The notes under the pieces: model-generated | Told to the model about the DNA's origin: nothing | Database searches by the model: none | What the model saw: only the letters and a program-made list of their open reading frames with translations | Shown here: positions 26,619 to 35,684 of the stretch, one piece after another | Position numbering within the stretch: position 1 is the first letter of the stretch | Layout: each line of letters opens with the position of its first letter | Position numbers and translations under genes: made by a program | NCBI RefSeq assembly: GCF_028606985.1 | Contig: NZ_CP117416.1 | Span: 3,510,001-3,574,000, forward strand | DNA: 64,000 nucleotides | Source of the DNA: Paenibacillus kyungheensis | GTDB taxonomy: Bacteria > Bacillota > Bacilli > Paenibacillales > Paenibacillaceae | Reading direction: 5' to 3'

Positions 26619-27959
26619 TTAATTATTTGAGGAAGATAATTTTCGAGTATGACGTATCATAATCCAGTGAATACCGAATAAAATAAACATAGAGCTGGCA
26701 CTAACAAAAAACGGCGCTTGAGGACTAATGATATCCCATAACTTTCCCGATACCAAAGGGCCAATAACAAGCCCTGATCCTTGTAATGTCAAAAATAATC
26801 CCCAGATCATACCACGCTCTTGTGCAGGTACAAGATTAGCCAGTAACGAGTTCCATGCTGGTAAAATCATTGCGTAACTAAGACCAATACCTATTACAAA
26901 TATCCATATCCAAGCCAGTATCGTTGTAGAAGCAATCCCTATTAACGCTGTCCCTGCTAATAAAAATCCGATATGCAAAAAAAATCGACTGCCCCACCGA
27001 TCGATCAGACGACCTGCTGGAATCAGACCCAAAGCAGTAACACCACCACCAGCAATTAACAATCCATTAAAATAAGCGGGGGTTAATCCTAACTGACTGA
27101 TTACGTATAAAGTAATAATAGGCGTCAAAATACCTAAAGCAAAAGATTGCAAAAAAAGGGCTGGATACAATAGCGGATGAATATGTAGTGAACGAATCAA
27201 CGCTATATATTGCTGTACCCGTTGTTTACCAGTGATACGTGTCACCGATACATGAGGTACAGATAATTGATTTGCATGAAGTGATCCAGTAGTAGCATCG
27301 TTGTATTGCTCGGTTTCATGGCGACTCCCTGTTGCTATCGAAGCTGATTCTTTACGACCGGGTAAGCATAATGCTATAGCTAGTACAACAGTCATAAAAA
27401 TCAACATCATCCATAATGTAGATTGGTACGATGTATCACTAATCCAATTGACTGTAACCGGCCCAAGCCCCGCTCCTCCAAGAGAAGCAATCTCGATAAT
27501 ACTCATAGATGTTCCGTATTTTCCATCTGCATGTGACAGATCGGTGATCTTGGACATTACACAAGGCCATAATGGAGCACTGCCAACCCCCATCACACCA
27601 CAAGCAAATATTAACCAGCCTGTACTTTTTTCTGTTGCCATAATAAATACTGCACCTAAGACAAGGATCATACCAATCGACATAATCATCCGAAATCCTA
27701 ATCGTTCTGCTAACCAGCCTGCAGGACCTCGAAGTGCATTATCACCTACATACTGCAAAGCAAAAGCAATACCGATAGCAAAAGCAGGCAATCCAAGTAC
27801 ATGCCCCATATATACAGGTAACAAAGTAACTAATAATCCACCTTTAACAAATTCAACTAAAAAAATAAGTAACCACAGGCATACAAATACAAAAATATTG
27901 CGTTGACGATTTTTAGCTTGATTCTGATGATCTGTGTCAGCATTTGAAATTGATACCAT
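26619..27959 (-). CDS. Major facilitator superfamily transporter
   Basis: A 446-residue integral membrane protein with about 12 hydrophobic segments in two halves, split by a polar loop (about 195-230, rich in Ser/Thr/His). The loop-2 motif is present as GPAGWLAERLGFR and the equivalent in the second half as IPAGRLIDRWGSR, both typical of drug or metabolite MFS antiporters. The substrate cannot be told. It lies convergent with yktB and divergent from speA, with no regulator beside it. Confidence 0.85.
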   Translation of the reverse strand: MVSISNADTDHQNQAKNRQRNIFVFVCLWLLIFLVEFVKGGLLVTLLPVYMGHVLGLPAFAIGIAFALQYVGDNALRGPAGWLAERLGFRMIMSIGMILVLGAVFIMATEKSTGWLIFACGVMGVGSAPLWPCVMSKITDLSHADGKYGTSMSIIEIASLGGAGLGPVTVNWISDTSYQSTLWMMLIFMTVVLAIALCLPGRKESASIATGSRHETEQYNDATTGSLHANQLSVPHVSVTRITGKQRVQQYIALIRSLHIHPLLYPALFLQSFALGILTPIITLYVISQLGLTPAYFNGLLIAGGGVTALGLIPAGRLIDRWGSRFFLHIGFLLAGTALIGIASTTILAWIWIFVIGIGLSYAMILPAWNSLLANLVPAQERGMIWGLFLTLQGSGLVIGPLVSGKLWDIISPQAPFFVSASSMFILFGIHWIMIRHTRKLSSSNN

Positions 27960-28041
27960 TAATAACGATGACTCCCTTCAAGTCTACCCTTGAATGTATA
28001 CCCATTTATCTTATATGCATTTTATCTTATCATAATAACTA

Positions 28042-28069
28042 TTGCATTCCCCCCACGTTTTGCTATACT
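28042..28069 (+). promoter_or_regulatory. Promoter of speA
   Basis: TTGCAT (28042-28047) and TATACT (28064-28069, with TG one base upstream) are 16 bases apart. An inverted repeat follows immediately. Confidence 0.65.
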
Positions 28070-28088
28070 CATTTTGTTTGGCAAAATG
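28070..28088 (+). promoter_or_regulatory. Operator-like inverted repeat before speA
   Basis: CATTTTG and CAAAATG, perfect 7-base arms around TTTGG, sit directly after the -10, where a repressor would block transcription. Binding protein unknown. Confidence 0.45.
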
Positions 28089-28149
28089 TTGGATAAGCAT
28101 TTTAGCCTCAGAATAATTACTTTACCTCAGAAAGGTTGTGACAGCTTCA

Positions 28150-29634
28150 ATGGATCATAAGCAAACGCCGCTTTTCACCGCTCTACGAGAGCACGCGGCA
28201 AGCAATCCCGTCCAATTCCATATTCCAGGGCACAAAAAAGGAATCGGCAGTGATCAGGAATTCCGAGAGTTTGTGGGTGATAATACCCTTTCTATAGATC
28301 TGATCAATATTGCACCACTTGATGATTTGCACCAACCGATGGGTGTTATCGAGCAAGCACAAAAATTAGCTGCTGATGCTTTTGGTGCTGATTATACGTA
28401 TTTTTCAGTACAGGGAACAAGTGGCGCTATTATGACAATGATTTTGTCAGTTTGTTCGCCGGGTGACAAAATTATCGTTCCACGTAATGTACACAAATCG
28501 ATTATGTCTGCTATTATTTTTGCAGGAGCGAAGCCAGTATTCGTTTCTCCAGCACGTGATGAAAATTTGGGGATTGATCATGGGATTACGACTTCTTCTG
28601 TACGTCGTGCTCTAGATCGTCATCCTGATGCCAAAGCAGTGCTTGTGATTAACCCGACTTATTTCGGAGTCTGCGCTGATCTAAAAGAAATCGTCGATCT
28701 TTCTCATAGTCGCGGTGTACCTGTATTGGTTGATGAAGCGCATGGTGTATTGATTCATTTCCACAAAGACTTGCCGATCTCTGCGATGGAAGCTGGAGCA
28801 GATATGGCAGCTACCAGTGTACATAAGCTAGGTGGCTCGATGACACAAAGTTCGGTGTTAAATCTAAATGTCAAAAATGGACATGTGAATCCTCACCGCG
28901 TACAGACCATTATTAGCATGCTGACGACAACCTCTACTTCATATATCCTATTAGCGTCTCTAGATACGTCACGCCGCAATCTAGCGCTTAACGGGCATGA
29001 TATGGCAGAGCGTACGATTCAATTGGCACAAGAAACTCGTCAAAAGATCAATGATATTCCGGGATTATACTGCTTTGGTAAAGAATTACTTGGCGGTGAA
29101 GCAACGTTTAACTATGATCCGACTAAGCTGACTATTCATATTCGTCATTTAGGTATTACGGGATATGATGCAGAGAACTGGCTACGTGAGCATTACAATC
29201 TAGAGATTGAACTCAGTGATATGTATAATATTTTGTGTCTGGTAACTCCAGGTGATACGCAGGATAGTGTCGATATTCTGGTGCGCTCTTTGACCGATAT
29301 GGCATCTCAATATTACAGCACGGACGGTTCTAAAGAAATTCACGAACTGGTTGTCAAAATTCCAGAGATTCCGCAATTGTCACTGATTCCGCGTGATGCT
29401 TTTTACGGTGATACAGAAGTAGTTCCTTTTAAAGAATCCGCAGGACGTATTATCGCTGAATTTATTTATGTATATCCACCAGGTATTCCTATTTTGTTAC
29501 CGGGTGAAGTAATTTCGCAAGAAAATATCGATTATATTACCGATCATGTTGAAGTAGGATTGCCGGTCAAAGGACCTGAAGATCGTACTGTACATCATGT
29601 AAAAGTAATCGTAGAAACAGACGCTATTTTCTAA
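28150..29634 (+). CDS. speA: Arginine decarboxylase (PLP-dependent, SpeA/Orn-Lys-Arg class)
   Basis: Decarboxylates arginine to agmatine, the first step of polyamine synthesis in bacilli. The 494-residue protein tracks Bacillus SpeA: QFHIPGHKKG, FSVQGTSGAIMTMI, the PLP aspartate in VDEAHGV and the Schiff-base Lys in TSVHKLGGSMTQSS. The C-terminal region has FYGDTEVVPF and PPGIPILLPGE. I chose the ATG at 28150, which matches the Bacillus N-terminus residue for residue; a GTG at 28138 is possible but sits only 2 bases from the AAAGG site. No other polyamine gene is adjacent. A lysine decarboxylase of the same class cannot be excluded by sequence alone. Confidence 0.9.
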   Translation: MDHKQTPLFTALREHAASNPVQFHIPGHKKGIGSDQEFREFVGDNTLSIDLINIAPLDDLHQPMGVIEQAQKLAADAFGADYTYFSVQGTSGAIMTMILSVCSPGDKIIVPRNVHKSIMSAIIFAGAKPVFVSPARDENLGIDHGITTSSVRRALDRHPDAKAVLVINPTYFGVCADLKEIVDLSHSRGVPVLVDEAHGVLIHFHKDLPISAMEAGADMAATSVHKLGGSMTQSSVLNLNVKNGHVNPHRVQTIISMLTTTSTSYILLASLDTSRRNLALNGHDMAERTIQLAQETRQKINDIPGLYCFGKELLGGEATFNYDPTKLTIHIRHLGITGYDAENWLREHYNLEIELSDMYNILCLVTPGDTQDSVDILVRSLTDMASQYYSTDGSKEIHELVVKIPEIPQLSLIPRDAFYGDTEVVPFKESAGRIIAEFIYVYPPGIPILLPGEVISQENIDYITDHVEVGLPVKGPEDRTVHHVKVIVETDAIF

Positions 29635-29674
29635 ATTCGTACTCTTTTCTATTGAAAGATACCAGATAGAATAC

Positions 29675-29732
29675 AAAAAAAGCCGGAGTGAATACTGTAT
29701 AGAAATATACAATATCTACTCCGGCTTTATTT
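29675..29732. terminator. Bidirectional terminator between speA and the DUF1292 gene
   Basis: AAAAGCCGGAGT and ACTCCGGCTTT arms around a 28-base loop that itself pairs in part. Confidence 0.82.
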
Positions 29733-29748
29733 ATAACGATATTGAATC

Positions 29749-30051
29749 TTATTCAGATTCTTCGATAAGCTCGCCGTATGCTTTCTCTACAGCTGCCCAT
29801 TCTTTTTCGTCTTCGATATTTTGCAATTCGAATCCGTCTTCTTCTTCTTCAAGACGCATGATGTAACCATCTGCTTCAGGGTTACCACGCTCTAATAGAA
29901 GTGCATATAGTTTCTCGCCAACATCAAATGTTTCAACAAGAACCATTTCTACATCATTACCTTCATCGTCAGTCAATGTTAATACATATTCTTCCGCTTC
30001 GTGGTCATGATCATGATTACAATTTTCATCATGTACGTGTTTATCGCTCAT
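29749..30051 (-). CDS. yrzB: DUF1292 family protein (YrzB type)
   Basis: A 100-residue, strongly acidic protein. A His/Asp-rich start (HDENCNHDHDHE), possibly metal-binding, precedes the DUF1292 core: YVLTLTDDEGNDVEMVLVETFDVGEKLYALL, then GYIMRLEEEEDGFELQNIEDEKEWAAVEKAYGEL, cited here only as landmarks. In Bacillus yrzB follows yrrL/yrzL near mltG; those genes are not here. Function unknown. Confidence 0.85.
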   Translation of the reverse strand: MSDKHVHDENCNHDHDHEAEEYVLTLTDDEGNDVEMVLVETFDVGEKLYALLLERGNPEADGYIMRLEEEEDGFELQNIEDEKEWAAVEKAYGELIEESE

Positions 30052-30215
30052 TAGGATAACCTACTTTCGGTATAAAATTGAATGTCATTTAGGTTCATAA
30101 ATAGGTGTAATACCTTGCATTCATGAAATAATACTTGTGTATCTTACCACTTTCCCCTAGACAGGTCAATTGAGAGCCACACCTTCTATAGATCATCGCT
30201 ACTGTGTGTTCATTA

Positions 30216-30770
30216 TTATTGATTTAGCGCTGTAATTACTTTTTGTGAGACAAGCACATAATCGCTAGCTTTGGACTTTTTCATATAAAATCCAACTGTA
30301 TATTTCCCTGCGGTATTAAAATCATACGTGAAATCGTATGTGCGGAACCAGAAGTTATCTTTTTGTTGCGTGATATCCTGACTTTGGATATCTTTTTGAT
30401 TACCTGAAGGATCAATAATAGCCACTTTGACGCCTACGATATCTGTTTGTAGATTGTCTACCTGACTAAATACATTGAATTTGAGCTTTCCTTTACTGAC
30501 GTTGCCAAACGCCGTATCATTTTTGAATAAAAAGATATGTACGTTGGGTTTGGTAAGTTTGACCGTTTTGGCATCATTATCATAATCGACAAGACCTTGA
30601 ATTTCACGCAAAGGCACATAGGTTTTGCCATCGATCATGTAAGCTCCATCACTGACCTCACTTCCATTAATCCATACTTTAATCTTTTGACTTACAGCAT
30701 CTGCAAATAGCACCGAACTGCTCATTAAGAAAAAGGCTAATGCACAGACTGCAACTCTTTTCCATATCAC
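30216..30770 (-). CDS. Secreted stalk-domain protein (copper amine oxidase N-like)
   Basis: A 184-residue exported protein. A basic start and hydrophobic core (about 5-23, cleavage likely after VLFADA) form a signal peptide. Residues about 30-75 carry the stalk-domain pattern WINGSEVSDGAYMIDGKTYVPLREI, common in Paenibacillus surface proteins. The rest looks like one beta-sandwich domain. No catalytic motif is seen. It starts at a GTG with AGGAGG about 9 bases upstream. Single gene. Confidence 0.8.
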   Translation of the reverse strand: MIWKRVAVCALAFFLMSSSVLFADAVSQKIKVWINGSEVSDGAYMIDGKTYVPLREIQGLVDYDNDAKTVKLTKPNVHIFLFKNDTAFGNVSKGKLKFNVFSQVDNLQTDIVGVKVAIIDPSGNQKDIQSQDITQQKDNFWFRTYDFTYDFNTAGKYTVGFYMKKSKASDYVLVSQKVITALNQ

Positions 30771-31040
30771 GTAAAAACCCCTCCTTTTATATTTAGAAAA
30801 AGCTTATCGACTCCAATTCTTTCTGTATTATAAAAGCATTGTATCTCTATGCTGATCTTCTTATAGATATATACTCCAATAGTCCCGTTCAGTTGCGGTA
30901 AAAAAATTGTAACCTTTTGACAAGTACGATTCTCGCACGATTGCTGTTTCAACTATCATTAAACCAATTAAGTGTGGTTGTATCTTTATCTGCATTTATG
31001 CCAGAATCCAATTCCTGCATTTCCCTTCTGGCTTCTATTC
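30771..31040. other. Intergenic region between divergent genes
   Basis: About 270 bases without a supported gene. It contains the ribosome site and presumably the promoter of the stalk-domain gene. The right end leads into the hairpin leader of the metallo-hydrolase. Confidence 0.5.
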
Positions 31041-31104
31041 ATGGTACATTGAGAAGGAAGAATGTCTGATGATTGGATAGACATCTCTTTATTACATGTA
31101 CCAT
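31041..31104 (+). promoter_or_regulatory. Two-tier hairpin in the metallo-hydrolase leader
   Basis: ATGGTACAT (31041-31049) pairs with ATGTACCAT (31096-31104). Inside, ATGTCT (31062-31067) pairs with AGACAT (31079-31084). The structure ends 6 bases before the AGGAGG ribosome site. Confidence 0.5.
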
Positions 31105-31122
31105 ACAGACAGGAGGAATACT

Positions 31123-31860
31123 GTGTCTATTGAACTACAGATGCTAGGAACAGGTAATGCTTTTGCCAAAAATTATCATAATAATAATGCATTGATTCAT
31201 GTAGGTGACTATACGCTAATGGTGGATTGCGGTATTACGGCTCCGCTTGCTTTACACCAGTTAGGCAAAACTGTTAATGAAATTGATGCGATTCTGATTA
31301 CTCATATTCATGGAGATCATGTAGGTGGTCTTGAAGAATTAGGATTTCAGATGAAATTTATCTATAATCGTAAACCGGTTCTATATATTGCTAGTACATT
31401 AGTACGTCCTTTGTGGGAACACACATTATCAGGTGGTATGACGCAAGAAGGAATAGAGCGGATTGAAGATGTATTTGATGTAAGACCGATTGTGGCTGAA
31501 CAACCGATCACGTTAACCGAAGGATTGGATATCGAATTAATTCAGACACCTCATATTGATGGAAAAAATAGCTATTCGTTTTTAGTAAATGAGACTATTT
31601 TTTATAGTGGAGATATGAAATTCCAACCTCATCTATTGGAACATTTAGTCTATGAGCGTGGGGTTCAGACGATTCTGCATGATTGCCAGTTACATCCTCC
31701 GGGTATCGTACATGCGACACTGGATGAATTGTTATCTTTACCAGAGCAAGTACGTTCGACTATTTTGTTGATGCATTATAATGATGACAAAGAAGATTTT
31801 ATCGGCAAAACCAAAGAGATGACCTTTTTGGAGCAACATCAATTTTATACATTGGGTTAA
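31123..31860 (+). CDS. MBL-fold metallo-hydrolase
   Basis: A 245-residue cytoplasmic metallo-beta-lactamase-fold protein. The metal-binding motif is THIHGDHVGG (HxHxDH), with further ligands likely at the Asp in YSGDMKF and the His in LLMHYND. It begins with LQMLGTGNAFAKNYHNNNALI, like RNase Z-related and ComA2-type hydrolases, but the substrate is unknown. I chose the GTG at 31123, with AGGAGG six bases upstream; the ATG at 31096 lacks one. Convergent with a GNAT gene. Confidence 0.85.
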   Translation: MSIELQMLGTGNAFAKNYHNNNALIHVGDYTLMVDCGITAPLALHQLGKTVNEIDAILITHIHGDHVGGLEELGFQMKFIYNRKPVLYIASTLVRPLWEHTLSGGMTQEGIERIEDVFDVRPIVAEQPITLTEGLDIELIQTPHIDGKNSYSFLVNETIFYSGDMKFQPHLLEHLVYERGVQTILHDCQLHPPGIVHATLDELLSLPEQVRSTILLMHYNDDKEDFIGKTKEMTFLEQHQFYTLG

Positions 31861-31879
31861 TTCCCTTTTGAAATACAAC

Positions 31880-31914
31880 AAAAAAACCGTGCCAGATACA
31901 ATTGGCGCGGTTTT
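31880..31914. terminator. Bidirectional terminator between the metallo-hydrolase and GNAT genes
   Basis: AAAACCGTGCC and GGCGCGGTTTT arms with one wobble pair; stronger T-run in the minus direction. Confidence 0.8.
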
Positions 31915-31950
31915 GCTATGTTAACAACGATTGATAACGATCGTAATAAT

Positions 31951-32412
31951 TTAGATGGTAACCACAAGTTGCTTTTTCATACTAACATGAGCAATACCTG
32001 CATCTTCAAAAGGCTCTTCGGAAATTGTGATATATCCCATTTTATTGTAAAACCCTTCAGCTTGACATTGAGAATCAAGTAAAGCTTTTTCAAATCCATT
32101 TTGGCGCGCATAATTTTCCATACCCAAAAGAATAGATTTGCCATACCCACCTCTCCGATAACCAGGTAATACAGCAATACGTTGCATTTTAGCTGCTCCG
32201 TTTTCATAACGAATCATACGACCTGCGGCAATATTCTCGCCATCTTTTTGTAACAGAAAATGATAAGCTACGCCGTCATTGGGCAATTGATCATACTCAT
32301 CTACTTCTCTGCTTTCAGGAACTTTCTGCTCTACAACAAATACTTGTCTCCGAATATTCAAGCATTCTTCTAACTGTTGTTGAGTTTGTACGCGTATCAC
32401 TTCTATCGCCAT
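31951..32412 (-). CDS. GNAT family N-acetyltransferase (YjcF/ElaA-like)
   Basis: A 153-residue acetyl-CoA-dependent acetyltransferase. The family start is LEECLNIRRQVFVVEQKVPESREVDEYD, condensed here to the motif RRQVFVVEQ. The CoA pyrophosphate loop is RRGGYGKSIL, preceded by QRIAVLPGY. AEGFYNKMGYI is the usual C-terminal strand. Substrate unknown. The ATG at 32412 has AAGGAG about 9 bases upstream. Single gene. Confidence 0.87.
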   Translation of the reverse strand: MAIEVIRVQTQQQLEECLNIRRQVFVVEQKVPESREVDEYDQLPNDGVAYHFLLQKDGENIAAGRMIRYENGAAKMQRIAVLPGYRRGGYGKSILLGMENYARQNGFEKALLDSQCQAEGFYNKMGYITISEEPFEDAGIAHVSMKKQLVVTI

Positions 32413-32551
32413 TTTATTTTGCTCCTTCGATCTTCCCATTGTGTACTCTTTACAATTGTATCATATAAATAGAAGATAAAGACGGCTGTTATTAGCATTG
32501 GATACATAATTTATATTTAAATCCTATAATCTTCGTTCTAAAACATACAAA

Positions 32552-32587
32552 AAAACAGCCCTTTTCTATATGAAAAAGAGCTGTTTG
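32552..32587 (-). terminator. Terminator after the beta-glucosidase gene
   Basis: AAACAGC and GCTGTTT arms plus CTTTT/AAAAAG inner pairing; T-run on the minus strand. Confidence 0.75.
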
Positions 32588-32596
32588 ATCTGATAA

Positions 32597-34870
32597 TTAT
32601 TGATGTGGTACAAATGCTTGATTTAACTTTTCGATATCTTGGGCAAGCATTTCTTCTGTATATTTTCCCTGTCCGAAATTGACCAGCGCCCGTAACGGCA
32701 TTCCTTTAACCATCGCTGACATCATATCATCACTAGCATCGAACAATTGTCCCATACCTGAACGATCCAGCAATTCTTTCGCCAGTTGCTCTGTTTTGGG
32801 ATGAGTCGTAATATCGCCCATCGTGGTGTTGCGATCAATCGTCAGCGGAAGTTCTACACTGGATTGAATGTTGATCGATTGTTGGACATGAATATCACGA
32901 GAAGAAGAACCGATCAGAATCTCAAATGTTCCTGATTCCACATGCCAGTCTGCTAATTTTACATTGTAATAAGCAAATGCACGCTTATCGAGTGTAAAGT
33001 CTACGGTCTGACTTTCTCCTGCTTGTAGATGCACTTTAGCAAATCCTTTGAGTTCTTTCTCCGGACGTATCACTATACTTTCACTATCTTTTACATATAA
33101 TTGTACAATTTCTTTACCTGCTATTTGACCTGTATTGGTAATCTTCACACTTACTTTTACTTGATCTTGATCGCTGTACTGCTCACGATCGACTTTGAGA
33201 TCACTGTATGCAAATGTAGTGTAGCTTAACCCGTAACCGAACGGGAATAGAGGTTGGATCTGCTTGGTGTCATAATAACGATAGCCGACAAAAATACCTT
33301 CACGATATTCTACCCGATCTTGTTCACCTGGAAAATTCAAAAAGGATGGATTGTCGCTTAACTGCATAGGAAAAGTCTCAGCTAATTTCCCGCTTGGACT
33401 CACTTCACCAAAGAGTAAATCGGCAACTGCACCACCAAATGCTTGTCCACCCAAGTACCCTTCTAGTACTGCTTTGGCATGTCCTATCCATGGCATGACC
33501 ACAGGTGAACCATTGCTAAGTACAACAATCAAATTAGGCTGCACTTTGGCAATTTCTTCGATTAAATGCTGATGATTTCGGGGGATATGAAGATGCGTAC
33601 GATCATATCCTTCTGATTCATAACGATCAGGGAGCCCTGTAAATAACACTACAACTTCAGCTTTTGCTGCTAGTTGTACAGCTTCTTGAACTAATTCTTC
33701 TTTGATATCATCGCTATCCAGATCATACCCTGCTGCATAGGATACATGACCTTGATCCCCAACAAGCTTGGTCATTTCATCCAATGCTTTATCCAGTTGT
33801 GTAGGATTCACATGGGAACTACCGCCACCTTGATAACGTGGATTTTGAGCAAATTCACCGATCACCGCAATATTTCCTTTTTTAGCAAGGGGTAATAGTT
33901 GATCTTCATTTTTAAGTAAAACCATACTTTCTTGACCTATCTTACGGGCTAGTGCATGGTGTTCTTCTGCCTCATATGAACTATCTTGTTGACGCTGTTC
34001 TACTGCTTTGAAAATAAATTCTAAAATCCGTGTTACTGCTCGATCGACAACTTTTTCGTCCAATTGTCCTTCTTGTACAGCTTTGACGATTTTGGCATCA
34101 CCGATACCATTGTTTGCGGGCATTTCAAGTTCTAGACCTGCTCGTAGACCGTCTACACGTTCATTAACAGCGCCCCAATCTGACACTACAAATCCTTCAA
34201 AGCCCCATTCTTCACGTAATACTTTGGTTAATAGAAATTCATTTTCACCAGTATATGTTCCATTTAATTTGTTATACGAACACATCACGCTCCATGGTTG
34301 AGATTGCTTAACAGCTCCTTCAAAGCTAGCTAGATAAATTTCACGTAATGTACGTTCATCGACAATAGCATCTACACTCATACGACGTTCTTCTTGATTA
34401 TTAGCGGCAAAATGTTTAAGTGATGTACCTACACCTTGACTTTGTACCCCTTGAATATGATGAGCTGCTAATTCAGCAGAAAGATACGGATCTTCTGAAA
34501 AGTATTCAAAGTTACGTCCGCATAACGGAGAGCGTTTGATATTAGTCCCTGGTCCAAGCAAAACAGCGACATTTTCTGCTTGCGATTCTTGACCGAGCGC
34601 TTCCCCTACTTGACGAATAAGATCGCGGTTCCAAGAAGAAGCCATTCCTGCGGCTGACGGGAAACAGGTAGCCGGTACACTATCATTCAATCCCAAGTGA
34701 TCGGCTTCTTTAGCTTGCTTACGTAATCCATGCGGGCCATCTGTCATCATTACAGATGGAATATTTAGACGTTCGATAGGTTGTGTGTTCCAAAAATCAA
34801 GACCTGAACAAAGACTAGCTTTTTCTTCCAGTGTCATTTGCGATAATAGTTGTGGAATATCTGTTTTCAT
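32597..34870 (-). CDS. bglB: Beta-glucosidase, glycoside hydrolase family 3
   Basis: A cytoplasmic (no signal peptide) exo-glycosidase acting on cello-oligosaccharides or related beta-glucosides. Order: TIM-barrel domain about 1-300 with [12 protein letters not shown] and the nucleophile in FVVSDWGAV, alpha/beta sandwich about 310-530 ([31 protein letters not shown]), then a fibronectin-III-like domain (about 565-640) with KELKGFAKV and FDL-type strands, and a roughly 85-residue tail. The sequence follows Clostridium thermocellum BglB closely from the start. 757 residues is normal. The ribosome site AAGGAGG is strong. No transporter is adjacent. Confidence 0.92.
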   Translation of the reverse strand: MKTDIPQLLSQMTLEEKASLCSGLDFWNTQPIERLNIPSVMMTDGPHGLRKQAKEADHLGLNDSVPATCFPSAAGMASSWNRDLIRQVGEALGQESQAENVAVLLGPGTNIKRSPLCGRNFEYFSEDPYLSAELAAHHIQGVQSQGVGTSLKHFAANNQEERRMSVDAIVDERTLREIYLASFEGAVKQSQPWSVMCSYNKLNGTYTGENEFLLTKVLREEWGFEGFVVSDWGAVNERVDGLRAGLELEMPANNGIGDAKIVKAVQEGQLDEKVVDRAVTRILEFIFKAVEQRQQDSSYEAEEHHALARKIGQESMVLLKNEDQLLPLAKKGNIAVIGEFAQNPRYQGGGSSHVNPTQLDKALDEMTKLVGDQGHVSYAAGYDLDSDDIKEELVQEAVQLAAKAEVVVLFTGLPDRYESEGYDRTHLHIPRNHQHLIEEIAKVQPNLIVVLSNGSPVVMPWIGHAKAVLEGYLGGQAFGGAVADLLFGEVSPSGKLAETFPMQLSDNPSFLNFPGEQDRVEYREGIFVGYRYYDTKQIQPLFPFGYGLSYTTFAYSDLKVDREQYSDQDQVKVSVKITNTGQIAGKEIVQLYVKDSESIVIRPEKELKGFAKVHLQAGESQTVDFTLDKRAFAYYNVKLADWHVESGTFEILIGSSSRDIHVQQSINIQSSVELPLTIDRNTTMGDITTHPKTEQLAKELLDRSGMGQLFDASDDMMSAMVKGMPLRALVNFGQGKYTEEMLAQDIEKLNQAFVPHQ

Positions 34871-35008
34871 AAGTCCTCCTTAAATGGCTATACCTAAAAT
34901 CAATCTTCATTAATTCATTTACCCAATATAAGCATAAGCTGAAATGTATAGGCTGTATGGTACGATCCATATGTAATTGGTACTTATTTTGAAAACAATA
35001 AATAACAC

Positions 35009-35038
35009 TTGAAAAAGAAACGTATGTTCGTATATAAT
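35009..35038 (+). promoter_or_regulatory. SigA promoter of the WYL-like gene
   Basis: TTGAAA (35009-35014) and TATAAT (35033-35038) are 18 bases apart. Both LexA-type boxes overlap or flank it. Confidence 0.75.
35017..35030 (+). promoter_or_regulatory. LexA/DinR-type box 1
   Basis: GAAACGTATGTTCG matches the Bacillus LexA consensus CGAACRNRYGTTYG at 12 of 14 positions and lies in the promoter spacer. Confidence 0.6.
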
Positions 35039-35051
35039 AAGAATATAAATA

Positions 35052-35065
35052 AGAACAAATGTTCG
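35052..35065 (+). promoter_or_regulatory. LexA/DinR-type box 2
   Basis: AGAACAAATGTTCG matches CGAACRNRYGTTYG at 13 of 14 positions. It lies just after the -10, in the early transcribed region. Confidence 0.7.
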
Positions 35066-35081
35066 GATAGGAGTACATGCC

Positions 35082-35510
35082 ATGTTATCTAAATATTTAG
35101 GTGAAATTGTGGAAATTGTATATATGGATCGTTCTAATCAACTGACACAGCGACGCATTGAGATTAAGCATATTCGCAAAGGTCTAGTCTATGCTGACTG
35201 TCTACGTACAGGTAGTCCGCGTACATTTCGCGAAGATCAGATTCTTGCGTGGCAACCTGCGAAGTCCAAGCTCAAGCCTACAATTAAGCCTGTTCAACCG
35301 CTTCATCCTCGTCTGACTGGATATACTACATCTCCGACTATAGATGCTACAGCTCGCCAGACTACTGAATCTTCTGCTACTGCTATAACTCAACCTGTCG
35401 TCAGACCTACTGCTACCAGACGTAAATTCATCTCGATTACAACTACCCGTTCTCTTCGTCATTCTACAACGCCTAATGTTGCTTCTACTTCTCCTACGCA
35501 AGTTTCGTAA
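35082..35510 (+). CDS. Small WYL-like domain protein with Thr/Ser-rich tail, probably LexA-regulated
   Basis: A 142-residue protein. Residues 1-60 (LGEIVEIVYMDRSNQLTQRR, then HIRKGLVYADCLRTG and RTFREDQILAW) follow the pattern of an isolated WYL domain: an Sm-like beta barrel ending in a C-x-x-x-x-x-x-R-x-F-R-x-x-x-I block. The remaining 80 residues are basic, Thr/Ser/Pro-rich and probably disordered. No helix-turn-helix is seen. Two LexA-type boxes in its promoter suggest induction by DNA damage. WYL proteins such as PafBC act in DNA-damage responses, so the link is sensible but inferred. The tail could lower confidence in the exact end. Confidence 0.7.
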   Translation: MLSKYLGEIVEIVYMDRSNQLTQRRIEIKHIRKGLVYADCLRTGSPRTFREDQILAWQPAKSKLKPTIKPVQPLHPRLTGYTTSPTIDATARQTTESSATAITQPVVRPTATRRKFISITTTRSLRHSTTPNVASTSPTQVS

Positions 35511-35605
35511 TCATAGCTGCGCCAGTTACATTTATCGTTATGGTGATAATGTATATTTCTATAATATCCATCTTTCAACTCCATACTCTCCTTTTATATC
35601 TATCA

Positions 35606-35642
35606 CAAAAAAAGCGCAGCTTCCCATAGAAGTCTGCGCTTG
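35606..35642 (-). terminator. murI terminator
   Basis: AAGCGCAG and CTGCGCTT arms (with flanking pairing), followed by seven Ts on the minus strand. Confidence 0.82.
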
Positions 35643-35684
35643 ACTTGATATCTTTTGTGTTAGTTCAATCAGGTTTTACAATCA

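Noticed and set aside
35202-35501. A 99-codon minus-strand frame over the WYL-like gene's tail
   Set aside because: Serine/arginine-rich antisense reading of a low-complexity region, without a ribosome site.
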